DNA of 64,000 nt from Volvariella volvacea V23 (taxonomy: Eukaryota > Basidiomycota > Agaricomycetes > Agaricales > Pluteaceae), in contig KB722738.1 in the NCBI GenBank assembly GCA_000349905.1, positions 2,200,269 to 2,264,268 of the forward strand. The letters are read 5' to 3'. Shown here piece by piece: positions 44,150 through 55,700 of this stretch. The position numbers were made by a program, and so were the translations under genes. Position 1 is the first letter of the stretch; each line of letters begins with the position of its first letter. The notes below the pieces were generated by a model. The model was not told where the DNA came from. It searched no databases and worked only from the letters and a program-made list of their open reading frames with translations.

Positions 44150-44223
44150 TAATTACACGCCACTATTGACTCAGGACTCTACGAACATCTTTCTGCGTTA
44201 CCCAGAATCCCCCAGAATCCGCC

Positions 44224-47200
44224 ATGCAGAGCTACGATGACTGGAACAAGATTGACGAAGAGGAAGATGAGGAGTTGCAGGACTTGGGCGTAAGGAAACA
44301 AAGTTAGTTGCCACTTACTATTTTACTAATATCTATCCCACAGTATCTCGAAGGGAAACGCGATGTTATCCTCTTCTGCATAGACTGTTCTCCATCTATG
44401 CTAGAGCTCTATGATGACCCAAACTATGAGGATACCAAGACATGCCATTTGTACACCGCTTTAGAAGCTGCAATGCAGATTCAAAAGAAAAAGATCGTCG
44501 TCGGACCCAACGACTCTGTCGGCATTCTAATCTATAACACTGTGAGGATCATGATATATGCGCGTATCAGCAAAGATAAACGACGCCTAACAGACTAGGA
44601 GGTCGGAAATTGACCGTGTCCAAGGCTCAGAAATCAAGAGGAATACCTTCCTGTACCAACCAATATCACCGCTGGGTGCACCTACGATCAAGGGGTTGAT
44701 GCAACTACTAGAAGGTGACTAGAGAAACCATCACGCAGATAGTCGCTTACATCGTTTCAGCTGCCCGAGAGGATCCTAACGAATTGAAGAGGACCTTCCC
44801 GCCTGTGGTAGACAAGCGAGTACCAATGGGAGACGTCTTCACAAGTTGCAACTGGGTTTTAAGAGATGGGTAGGCTTTTCACGATGGAATGACAAACCCC
44901 TGCTCACCTGGACAGAGCGCCGAAGGTCGCTACCAAGCGAATATTTCTAATAACTGACGAGGATGATCCCCACGTCGGGGCTGGAAGCAAGCAGCTAATG
45001 ACTTCTGCGCGAACGACGTTGATTGTGAGTGACGTATGACATTTAAGCTTGCTGTGGAGCCGATATTGGTATAGGATTTAACACAAGCTGGGGTAACCGT
45101 CGAACCGTTCTTTATCAGCGCACCCGACAAACCATTCGATATCTCGAAGTTTTACTCGGTACGCACTGACATAACTCTGGTACTTCGTTTTTGCTGAGCG
45201 TTTGACTACACAGTTTGTCCTTCTACCTAATACCTTTGCGGAAGATGAGGAAAGCGAGGCTGATCCTTCTGTGATTCCCGAGTCGATATCGATATCACGT
45301 ATCGAAGACTTGTTGTCTCAAATGCGCTTTCATGAAGTTCCTAAACGTGCTCAGTATACTATCCCATTTCACCTAGGAGATGGTCTTACTATAGGCGTTA
45401 AAGGGTGAGTCCTTGATTCGAACACCTAATCTCAAGCTGGAGACTCGTTCTAGATATGGCCTAGTAACAGAGCAAAAGAAGGGTGCATATAAATATTTTG
45501 CAGACCTTGGAGACAGAATGGAGGTTGCGATACCAAAGACAGTGTATGTTGACGAAGTAGGTGCAAATGCCACGATAAATCAGTGCTTGTTTAATCAGCC
45601 GTCTGAACGACTTATACAGGATCAAGAGGCAGAAGTAGACAAATCCAAGCTGCAGTTTGGAAGTGATGGGGCTGCGCTACCTGAGAATGGTGAAGAAGAG
45701 GAAAGCATCACAGCTGTGCGGCTCAGCAAGCCAGGGAAGCGAGTGAGTGTCATCGGTTTTTGCAAGGGAGCCACCGTTTGATTGAAAGACAAGCCGTTCT
45801 ACACACCAGAACAAGTCCGATCCTTCAGAACTCTGGGCTTGGAACCAGGTTTGTGCAATGCGCCGATCACTCGAATCTCATGTTAATGTCCCCTAGGTAT
45901 AAGATTGCTCGGCTTCAAGGATAGGTCCGAGCTAGCATTTGAGGATAACACAAAGCATTCTTATTTCATATACCCGAACGAACTTGTAAGCTATTCGTCA
46001 TCACGGCGGCCAAGGTGCTAACCAGTGTTAAGACCTACTCCGGTAGCAAGCGTACTTTCAGCGCTCTGTTGAAGTCGATGGTCAAGAAAGACAAGATTGG
46101 CCTTGTGTTATCACTCACCCGCAGAAACTCGTCGCCCACCTTCTGCGCCTTATTACCTCAGGTATCTACTAGCCGATTTCTGGGTTTTTGGTAACTGAAT
46201 CCCCAGAATTTCTAGGAAGAGAGAGCGGATAAAGGTGGCTGGGTTGAACCTGCAGGATTCCACCTAATCCCCCTTCCCTTTGCTGATGACATTCGCGCCG
46301 CACCAATTCAGGAGGGTTACCGAAGTATGCCACTTCCGCATTCCAGCCCTTCCACATTCCAGAACATCTGACTGCCATTTTCAAGCTTCGGATGATCTCA
46401 AAGACGCAGCTCGTGCCTGGATAGACAAGTTGTCCGTAAAGAATGGAGACTACCCACCTGATTCGTTTCCAAACCCTGGTGAGTTCTGCCGGAAGCAGTA
46501 ACCAACATGGCACTAGTTTTTGTTTATTCATTGTCCCTTGTGACCGCTCGTAGCTCTGGCCTTCCATAATGCTCAGCTCGAGGCAAGCGCTTTCCGGGAA
46601 CAATACGATCCCGATTCGTTTGAGGACTTGACTGAACCAAGATATGGAATGATGCATAAGGTACCCATCGTCTGGGATTCTCATGTATCCCTGCTTTAAT
46701 TGCGATTCGTTTCCAGCGTGCAGGAGCTCTGATGAGGCAATGGAAAGAATTAGTTGCTAAAGACCCATCGGCTAATATTGTGATCGCTACAACCGGTTCA
46801 AAACGAAAAGCGATGGTCGGTCGATATCTCACGTCTGCGGTATTGTGTCGCTAATTATTTCTGGCTATCTAGGATGCCCCTGGTACCGTCGATGACTCTG
46901 ATGTTAAAAACAAATACGATGCGGGAGAACTCAACAAGGTATTTGCGTTCGGTAGTTTACACAATTGGGTCACCACTCACCCATCTCCTCGGTCTCTCTT
47001 TCTCCAGCTTCGCGTGGACCAATTGAAAGTCAGTCCATTTTTTGTTTACAGCCTTTTTACCCCTTCTTTCTGCCCTGTCTGTTTTTGGAAATTACAGAGT
47101 TGCATCATGACACCTGGACCGAGACTGAAATTTGGTTGCTCATTGCACCCCTCTTCTTAGGACTTTCTCAAGAGCAAAGGTCTGGCAGTTTCGGGCAAGA

Positions 47201-47247
47201 AGGCCGACTTGATCGAGCGTGTTTCAGAGTGGTTGAGTTCCCATTAA
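44224..47247 (+). CDS. KU70: Ku70 DNA-end-binding subunit (non-homologous end joining)
   Basis: Eighteen exons: 44224-44289, 44344-44541, 44594-44714, 44761-44869, 44916-45024, 45075-45158, 45214-45404, 45454-45742, 45794-45848, 45897-45985, 46033-46161, 46216-46324, 46386-46478, 46554-46660, 46717-46815, 46873-46938, 47008-47028, 47161-47247. They encode 673 residues. An acidic leader (DEEEDEELQD) precedes the von Willebrand-like domain (KRDVILFCIDCSPSML, FLITDEDDPH). The Ku core/DNA-ring region follows (PFYTPEQVRSFRTLGLEPG, GIRLLGFKDRSEL, LIPLPFADDIR), then AARAWIDKL and PRYGMMHK. The last two exons encode a C-terminal SAP domain (LRVDQLKDFLKSKGLAV...KKADLIERV). Ku70 pairs with Ku80 to bind broken DNA ends and telomeres in the nucleus. 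Some internal acceptors, notably at 45794 and 46033, are chosen by frame and conservation. Confidence 0.93.
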
Positions 47248-47408
47248 GCCTCATGTATGTACGATCGTCTTTCTGTCATCCGTCGTCCTATTACACTTCG
47301 CGTACCGAGGTGGGTGTTGTCATACATCAGAACGTACCCCGGAAGATCCAATTTATAGTAGTCTGATTGTCCGCTGAAGGGAGACATCCTGCTACGCGGC
47401 CTTCTGGA

Positions 47409-47508
47409 NNNNNNNNNNNNNNNNNNNNNNNNNNNNNNNNNNNNNNNNNNNNNNNNNNNNNNNNNNNNNNNNNNNNNNNNNNNNNNNNNNNNNNNNNNNN
47501 NNNNNNNN
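47409..47508. other. Assembly gap (100 N)
   Basis: Exactly 100 N about 160 bp downstream of the Ku70 stop codon. The true length is unknown. Confidence 0.99.
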
Positions 47509-50500
47509 TCTGCTAGATCAGGCCAACTCCTTGTTGCAGACAGCAGGTTATCAGAGCGCAACCTGGGATTCCTGCGTCTCCGCCGACGTGGCTATTTTCT
47601 GTCCCCCTCTAATTTCTTTAAGCACACTCGTGCTCCTGTTAGACCTTCATTATCACCACATTATTCTGTCAGTGATCTTAAGGTTCATGATGGAATCTGG
47701 AACTTCAGGTTCTTTGTCTATCTTGGTAAATGGGTTCCAAGGTTGTGTCTTTGCCCCAGTTCAATGGTAAATTGACGGGGGAATCATGTGGATACCATGG
47801 GTATAACTGGCATCCCTTCATATCTGGGTACTTGGCGGGTACTCAGCACGGTATAAGCACAAGATAGCATGCCTCTAGGAGCTTGAAACGATGATTGAGA
47901 CGCCACATTTCTTCACGCAAGGTAATGATGGTGGGTGGATTGGGCTTTCACACGCATGAACAAGATGATTGCCATTTGGAAGCTCGATAACGGATAATTC
48001 AGTCACCACCACTGGACAGCATCTGGCACTATCAAGCCCCCAGCCACATCCCCTTAAGCTCAAGCTCCTGCTGTTGTATTGAGCTGTCGCCAGATGGCTG
48101 GGGTGGAAAAATATTCTGCCAACCCCTAGCCTCGTGTTCTATCCCACATAGTGGCAACCATCCGGTTGTTGGGAGGTCCCAGTCGAGTCTCTCATGCTAC
48201 GCAAACTGGTTTTGTTGACGCAGATAGAAAAATCGATGATCACAAGGGAGGTGTGTGGCAACAGCAGAAAATGTCTTAGTGCCTCAAGGGAAAGGGAAAT
48301 AAGGTAGGGTGGGTTATGTGCCTTTGCCTTCTAGCGCGAAGTAACGCTCGTAGTGATCATGCCTATAGGTCGGGGTACAGTCCACGGCAACCCACGCCTT
48401 CTTCGCAGGTTTGAGAAATTCACAAGGTAAGGTAGTTTAATAGGAGATTGCCTCGGTCTGAATACTGCCCCTGCTTAGTTGGAGAAAATCGATTCACTAG
48501 CAACCGGGATACTACTCCAAAAAAGCGCCCAAAATTAGAAGCGTAGCACCATCTAGAGGTTTTCCGCTGCGTGGAGAGTCGTTCAGTCACCAGCTCAGTT
48601 GACATGATCAGGGGTTATTAAAGAAACTCTAGGCTTCTGCGAACTCTCCCACTGACTGGAATCCAGGTTCAGTGCGCTGGCAGGATCCCAGAATCCACCT
48701 TATTCAATTAATCTTGTGTGGCGTAACTAACTCATGGTCAAGCAATATGCCTTGTCGAATTCATACGCGAACGTCATTAGGCTGAATATGGCCTCAATAG
48801 TCCTTCCAGAAGCTCGTGAGTTCTTATTTTCCTGCGATCGAACCCGACTGTCCCCGTAGTCCTGCAAGTGTCGGTCGTCCTCACGTTTGCGGGTGCTGTC
48901 AGGATTACGTAGACACTCAAAAATATCTTTTTCCGCGCCAGGGATGGGTACGAGGAGCTTTCATCTCCACCAACTGACGGAGTATTGTGACACCTGGACA
49001 CTCTTATCTCCACACACACACTACTCCCCCGGTCTGGGTGACAATAGAGGGCGGTGGTGCTATTAAGCATTGACTTATAAGGTCTCTTTGCTCGCAGCCC
49101 ATTTCTCCCGCTTATAATTTTTTCCTCTTTTCCCCGCACTGTTGACAGGAGGCAACAGATTAAACGTCCCGTGCACGTGCAGAGTCATGACAGTTTCCTC
49201 GATACGGACCACAACCAACACTCGCATTTGGTCTAGAGTCCTTGACCGCGCTGATTTCAAGGACCGAGGTTAAACCTAGGTTTCTCTATCCGCCGCGGCG
49301 GTGTTTTGTTTACCGTATACATGTCTGCCTTGTTATATCCACTCATCCATGAGATCAAGCATGTTACTTGGCAAGTTCTAGTCTGGCTTCCAAGGATACG
49401 TCCACCTCCGCTCCTGCGGAGGCATTCTCAGGCTTCCGGCACCAGATCACGGAGGTGGTGTCGCATTTTCGCTGCCAGGACGAGTCAGCTTCTGGGAGAC
49501 GGGCCGGGTGTCTAGCACATCACCGTACCATCGGTGCACCGACCATGGGCTCCCCAGCCAGAATGTCGAGAACCTGTAATCGTGAAGGGTGAGTGTATTG
49601 TTAGCACCACCGATCTCATTCCGTCGTCCATTGGAATGTTCTATGAAAACTGGTGACGGGAGAAGACCCTTTTTGGTGTATTCTTTCTCCCCGATTAAGG
49701 AATGAGAAACTCTGGTCCTCGCTCACCCTTTCTTCGAGAATAGAATCCATCATGTTCATTTCCAGCTCGCCGAGTTGGAGCTACCATTTTTTTTCTCGGT
49801 AGCATCACTGAGTTTGGATTGTCCTGGTCAATCGAATTCAATGGAATTAAATGGTCAATGGATGATCGTCGGTTTGTACGAACTAAGTCTTGATAGCTGA
49901 TCTGGACAATAAGCCGACCCTGCACAACCAGAGTCTGTGAGGGATTACGGGCAGCCAGGTTCCTTTTGATTCTGCAGGTTCGAACCACATTGCCCTTTGA
50001 ACGGGGCATTTGTTTGGCTATGACCCTCAAGAGCAATATTTCCCACGGTTTGGTCGGGAGTACGATGTTTGCAATTGACTAAGGGCAAGAATGGTAGGAG
50101 GGGGAGGGGGAGGGGCCGATGCGATTTTTTATCCCTCTGACAAAGCCCTTATGACTGTCATGCGGAAGTTAGGCTCTCCGTTGATGTTTTAGTTTTTTGC
50201 TACGTCCGTGCTGTTTTTTCAGAACCAGTTGTCTGTTTCACCGTAGGAGTAGTGAAGAGCCATCTAGCGACGGAAGCCTTTTGGGTACACTAGGGACCGT
50301 GAGGTCGGCCTGAGGGATGCCGAGACAGGTTCAGTCCAGCACCTCAAGTCTTGTATTCTATTATCGACCACCAATGAGAATATTTCAGGCCGGAGTAGAG
50401 ATAAGGTGACCCAGTCGAAAGGATGTAGGGCTGATCGAGGAGGTGGCCGTAGGCACAAAAAAGAGAACAGCTTGTCTCGAGGATCGGCGGCGGACAGAGG

Positions 50501-51776
50501 GAGATTGCTATTGTGGAGATCGGTGAAAGTTAGTCGGGGTGCATGACGTTAAGTCCGTTGGGGACGATTAAAGCTAGAGGAAGCGCTTCATAAAACACTC
50601 AAAGATATATCTTTCATCCTTATAACACGCACACGCGGTCTATGGCATAGCTCACAACATCTATTTCTACCTGAATGGTACGCGGCAAGAAATGTGGCAT
50701 TACCCTCTCCAGCCAAGGTGGCGCAAAGGTCGGTAGGTCCAAGCTCCCCTTGGCACAGGGACAGGATGCATAACGACACCAGGAGCATTTCAGTAAGTGG
50801 AAATATAAAGTACTTGGCATATTGGGACATCTCTATTCGGGACATGGTTGGTGAGTGATAATGGCGTTCCGAGGACACCGAGAAGGTGGATAAAGGGCCG
50901 TATCGTGGGAGGTATATGGGCGGTTGTGATTGCTGTTTCTTTGCCAAGCTAGCACTAGACCATCCTTGACGCCGTGAGTGGGAATTTCCATTGCGACTTA
51001 TATGCTAGGAAGGCGCCATTCTTCAACACTACTTTACGCTTGGGCCAAGTCCTGCAATCTCCTCAGGCATTGCTTTTCTCCTTCTGTGAGAGCTATCAGC
51101 TTCAGTGGAGCTGATATGCTTGCAGTCTGACTCGTCCTTGCCGCTCCAGATACGCGGTCTTTAACTCGATGGAGTCCTCGTCTACCTAGGCTGCAGAAAA
51201 TACCATGATACGTCCCAAACAAAGAGCTATTTTTTTGACAGCGGGGCGGAGTTCAGCAGGCGTAATCATCCCTCTGTGAAATATCCTGCACACCCAATCC
51301 TGGATGCCCTCTTGATGGTAGCAGACTGAAATATTGCCTATAGTGGAGGTAGGATCATATAATCATGGCCTGCTTGCGGGACGCGGGGTTCGGTCCAGCT
51401 ATGAAGAGCGAGCTAAGGACGAACCATTGTATTGACTGCTCGAATGCGGGAGGTTGGGCAGAAAGACGGGTGCATCTGGACAGTCAAGGAATCCAGTATG
51501 GGTTGACCCATGTAAGTGATATATGCAGCTGCGAGCAATAATAAATAGGTGCTTCCCATCACGATGAACCCTTGTGTTATTGTTCACAAGCATCGCAGAA
51601 CTGGCAAGCCGAAAGTGCCAGGTTTCAATTATCCCACATTGAGTGGTAGCCGTATTACCCATCCAAAACTATGAGCATTTAAGCGTGTTGGTGGCCTAAT
51701 TCAAATGATGCTTTTCCGGTGGTGAGATGGCGAATAGTTAGGATGAAGGTGAACTCGGCTAGATCCGTGCGAAATC

Positions 51777-51787
51777 TTATCCGATAA
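51777..51787. promoter_or_regulatory. Overlapping inverted GATA sites upstream of the glutaredoxin
   Basis: TTATCCGATAA forms two head-to-head GATAA half-sites 74 bp before the ATG. Fungal iron-responsive GATA repressors (Fep1/Sre1 type) bind such cores, and they interact with Grx4-type proteins. A regulatory link here is inference from the motif. Confidence 0.3.
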
Positions 51788-51860
51788 TAGCGATGAGGCC
51801 ATCAGGGCAAATATTTTGGAATCCTTGCTCATTGCCTTACTCATCCGCACTCTATCCTCG

Positions 51861-52786
51861 ATGGCCACCACGAACCTCATCGACGTCTCCAATACCCCTC
51901 ATTTCCAAGAGCTCCTTTCAGAAGACTTGGAGAGAGTGTCTCTAATAAACTTCTGGGCATCATGGGCAGAACCGTGCAAGCAGATGAACGAAGTTGTCCG
52001 GGAATTAGCCAATAAGCACCCCAAGTTGCTAGTTCTGCAGGTCTGTCGTAATGTTTTCCGAAATGGCCTTGTTATTCTCAAGCTGTTGCGTAGGTTGAAG
52101 CCGAGAACCACCCAGATATCACGGAATCATTCGAGGTTCAAGCAGTCCCAGCATTTGTTATTTTACGTGTATGTCCATACGTCATTCCCATCGTAATCGT
52201 AAAGTATCTTGGACCGATCCTCATATATGCGCAATGCGTGTTCACAGGGACATACCCTTTTGCAAAGGATAACAGGTGCAGATGCGCCCGGGCTAACGCA
52301 GGCGATAGCCAAGCATGCGGCTCCTGCACCCTATAAACCCCTTTCACATAGCGATGTTGCACCTGCCAAACCTGCAGATGGTGGATATGCACAAGACGAA
52401 GGGGAGAAAGCAGAAACAGAGGAGGAGCTCAACATACGGCTCAGAGCGCTTATGAACCAGGATAAAGTCGTTTTGTTTATGAAGGGATCCCCAGAGACTC
52501 CTCGCTGTGGGTTTTCGAGGAAGATGGTTGGTCTGTTGAAGGATCAAGACGTATCGTTTAAGCACTTTGATATATTGACAGACGAAAACGTGCGACAAGG
52601 TGGGAAATTATGCGCATAAATCTTGCATGCTTCGTCGTTCTAATTGCAGCATGCGGTGTAGGGTTGAAGAAGCTCAACAACTGGCCGACCTTCCCTCAAT
52701 TGATTGTTAAAGGAGAGCTCATTGGTGGATTGGATATTGTCCAAGAGATGGTAGAGAATGGGGAATTCAAGGAAGCTATTGCTTGA
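51861..52786 (+). CDS. grx4: Monothiol glutaredoxin, Grx3/Grx4 type (thioredoxin-Grx fusion)
   Basis: Four exons (51861-52040, 52094-52168, 52248-52599, 52662-52786) encode 243 residues. The N-terminal thioredoxin-like domain (about 1-105) has [15 protein letters not shown], with a single cysteine in place of the CxxC, and [11 protein letters not shown]. After an Ala/Pro/Glu-rich linker, the glutaredoxin domain (about 145-243) shows [20 protein letters not shown] with the CGFS motif, then [20 protein letters not shown], the glutathione-binding TFPQ and GG loops. Such proteins bind a shared [2Fe-2S] cluster with glutathione and BolA partners, deliver iron and signal iron status to transcription factors. 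The size matches yeast Grx3/Grx4. The open frame extends upstream of 51861 only through a TTG. Confidence 0.95.
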
Positions 52787-55700
52787 GCGGGGATATTAGT
52801 CGCCAATAAATGGAGCTTACCTGAATGGTAAGTACATCCTGGTCTCTTTCTCCATTACGCTATCTTCTATCGATCGCCTCCTCGATACTACTAATCACTT
52901 TACCCGCAGATGTCTTGTGTATTTTAGATTCCCTTGTTCAGTCTAGGTTTTCTTATCATCAATGATATTACCGTTGCGGCACAACATCCCCAGGCCAGAT
53001 TGGGTCCCTGTCATGATCACCATGTGCTCTAATTTCCATAAATTTCCTCCTACGCTCTTAAAGTTGACATTTTTACGCCTAAGAAGGAGAACCGGCGCGG
53101 TTGGGCCCTCCAACTAAATTGATCCGCTGGACGTTGTGCAAGGTAGACCCATCTTGTCTACTCCTGACGTGATTGATTTGGCACAGCTACGCATGCATTT
53201 AGATTCCCAAATGAATCTGTAGCGGGCTATCGCACTTGAACTCGATTCATATGCGATCTAACCATCATTGGCCTATACAAGCGGGCAGGAGTCTCATGTC
53301 GCCGTCTACGACCATCAGCATCAGCGCCCTTACCCCTCTCCTACGCACTTGACCATAACTGTTCGCGGGCCATCTTGCCTCCGTACGAAGATCCGGGTCA
53401 CACGAACGCTTCACAAGGTCTACGCTTCTCTCTCCCTCCAGGCATCGCACCTGATTCGAATCTAGTTCAAGTAACCGATAAGTATCCCCAATGGAATTTA
53501 ATGGCGGGCTGAATGGAGATGCAGTGCTAACAGTTAACAGCACAGATCTGCGAAAACTCTGGACCTTATGTCAATTCTTCTCTTCGTCGCACTATGTACG
53601 CTCCATTTGTACTCGGAATGGTCGGTCCATGACTACTTCCCCACCCAGATTCACGCGTGACAGCGGCTGAGTGGCTCGAGCGATCTGTTTGAATTATCCC
53701 ATTGGCAATTCGATTTCTATTGATGACCTAGCTTCGACTTCACTATAATGAGAATCTCTATGACCACTCAAGTCCAGCTTTCATCCTGATCAAGTATTCG
53801 AGGTGAGATTGACGTGCAAATACTCGGTCTTATGTCGGGGCGCTAAATAAATTTAACGGTTTTTTGCCCCAAATAAGCACCGAACATGTTAAATTCCTCG
53901 TTACCGAGCTCGGCGTTTATCCAAAGGAACCACCGCTACAAACCCGGGGAGAACAGGATGAGACGACGAAAAAATGGTGCATATGGGAACAGTCGGTGAA
54001 ATCAAGAAAGGAGAGGTCAGGCGGGTACCGTCAGCTGAGAATGGCTGCAGGTGGAAGGAGAAGCCTCCTCCGCACATCGACACGCATATGGCAAACAAGA
54101 TCAAGGTTTAATTTGAAAAGACTAAACCCTCCCATCTTTGGGTCCATGCCTCAACTTCATGGCCGATCAATGGATGGAGCAGAGTGCTCGCGCCAGGTCG
54201 AGTTTCAGGAAGGATAGCCTCCGAAAATCCATGCATAACGCTCCCTTTTCTTTTCTTAATGCACGGGGGTCATAGCCTTTTAGTGCGCAGTAGGGTTTAA
54301 TCCAGGGAGAATGTGAACGGATGCTAGGGAAAGTAGGTTAAGGGATATTAACGGCGCATTGTAGAGGCTTTGCCGCCTTTCTTCCTCCCCTCGGGCAGGG
54401 TGGGTGATCCCTTTGAACTTCTTAAATGATTGTTTCAAACCCAGCGATCGTCCTGCTCATAGTAAGTCATTTCTGTTGGGATCATCCTAAAATGCCGATT
54501 CATAACATTCTGTGATGGATGGTGATGAAGGCTAAAGCTAAGGATGACTCGACGTCAAGTCGCGGTGGCAAATGGATTGATCTTGCTGTGCATGGATCTG
54601 CCCGAGGAATTAAATCAATAATTTCGAGTCGTGAAATTGTTCAAGGGCAAGTGACGAACACAGGCTGCCAAAGCCTCCCTCGAAGGTGCTAGCTGATTCA
54701 CTACAGCGTCCTATCAGTGAACAATCCAAAGTATCACTGCGCAACCACGGTTAAAGGGGGGCCACAACCTCATGTCTAGCCAGAAGTAGCACATTTGTTC
54801 CACAGGCAGGACGAACACGCACAAACACCTCGGACCTGACGCACAGGTGTAGATGCCGAAGGATATTCCTGCTCCCTCAAGGAGACTTTGCCTGTGGCCC
54901 TGCAAGTGTCATCGACTGCGTCCCTTCATTCTCACCGTCATATTTGGACGAATATACAGGTCGCCGTACGCAGCAAGTTCTTCTATGTATGTGCATGTGC
55001 ACAAGTCGGCGGCGACAATATATGAGTGCAGGAGAGTACTTCACAGTCGCAGTCAGGACGTGTGTACCATGCTTGAAAGCGGGTATATAACTACTAAGCG
55101 GGAGGGGGCCCACAGTCGCAGCCAACGTCCAACATTAATCGGGTCATCGGTCAAAGTTGACTTTGTTCTTGATCCTTTCAAGTGGGTCGTCTGCCCTTTT
55201 TCTTTCTTCTGCTCGCACTCCCCCCTGGGCGTTTATCTGGGAGAGCATCAAATCGACGTTTCGAAGCAGGAAATTAGGGTGAGAGTTGATAACAAGGTAT
55301 GACTCCGGGTGTGAGCCGAGTCGAGCCTAGAGGCCGAGTTTACATTCCATTCTAACTCCCTTTTATGCAATGGGATTTATATCCCTAATTTTGAGTTATT
55401 AACATTGAGCGACGCGCGGATGTGGACATGCGGGATATCATTTATTGAGTTAGTGTACAATGAAGCACGGTTCTTGGTCGGAAGGAAGAAATGTGAAGCC
55501 CGCACGCAACGCTCATACGCAATACCATCTATTTGTGGTGCGCGCATAGCGCTAAATACGAGTACGGCGAGCCCAATGTCAAGCTGGTATGTTCCAGTAC
55601 CGTGACACCTCAAGATTACGGACCCTTCTAGGTTCTGACGTACATTGCATTCTAGTGGCACTAGATGCCGAAAGTTGGTTAAAGTTTAGCTCACGCTAAT

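Larger units (their letters stand above)
47248..51860. other. Gene-poor stretch containing an assembly gap
   Basis: About 4.6 kb between Ku70 and the glutaredoxin. None of the ORFs, the longest being about 120 codons, shows motifs or sensible splice flanks. A CCGCCGCGGCGG palindrome lies near 49290 and a G-rich run (GGAGGGGGAGGGGGAGGGG) near 50097. I see no gene. Confidence 0.5.
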
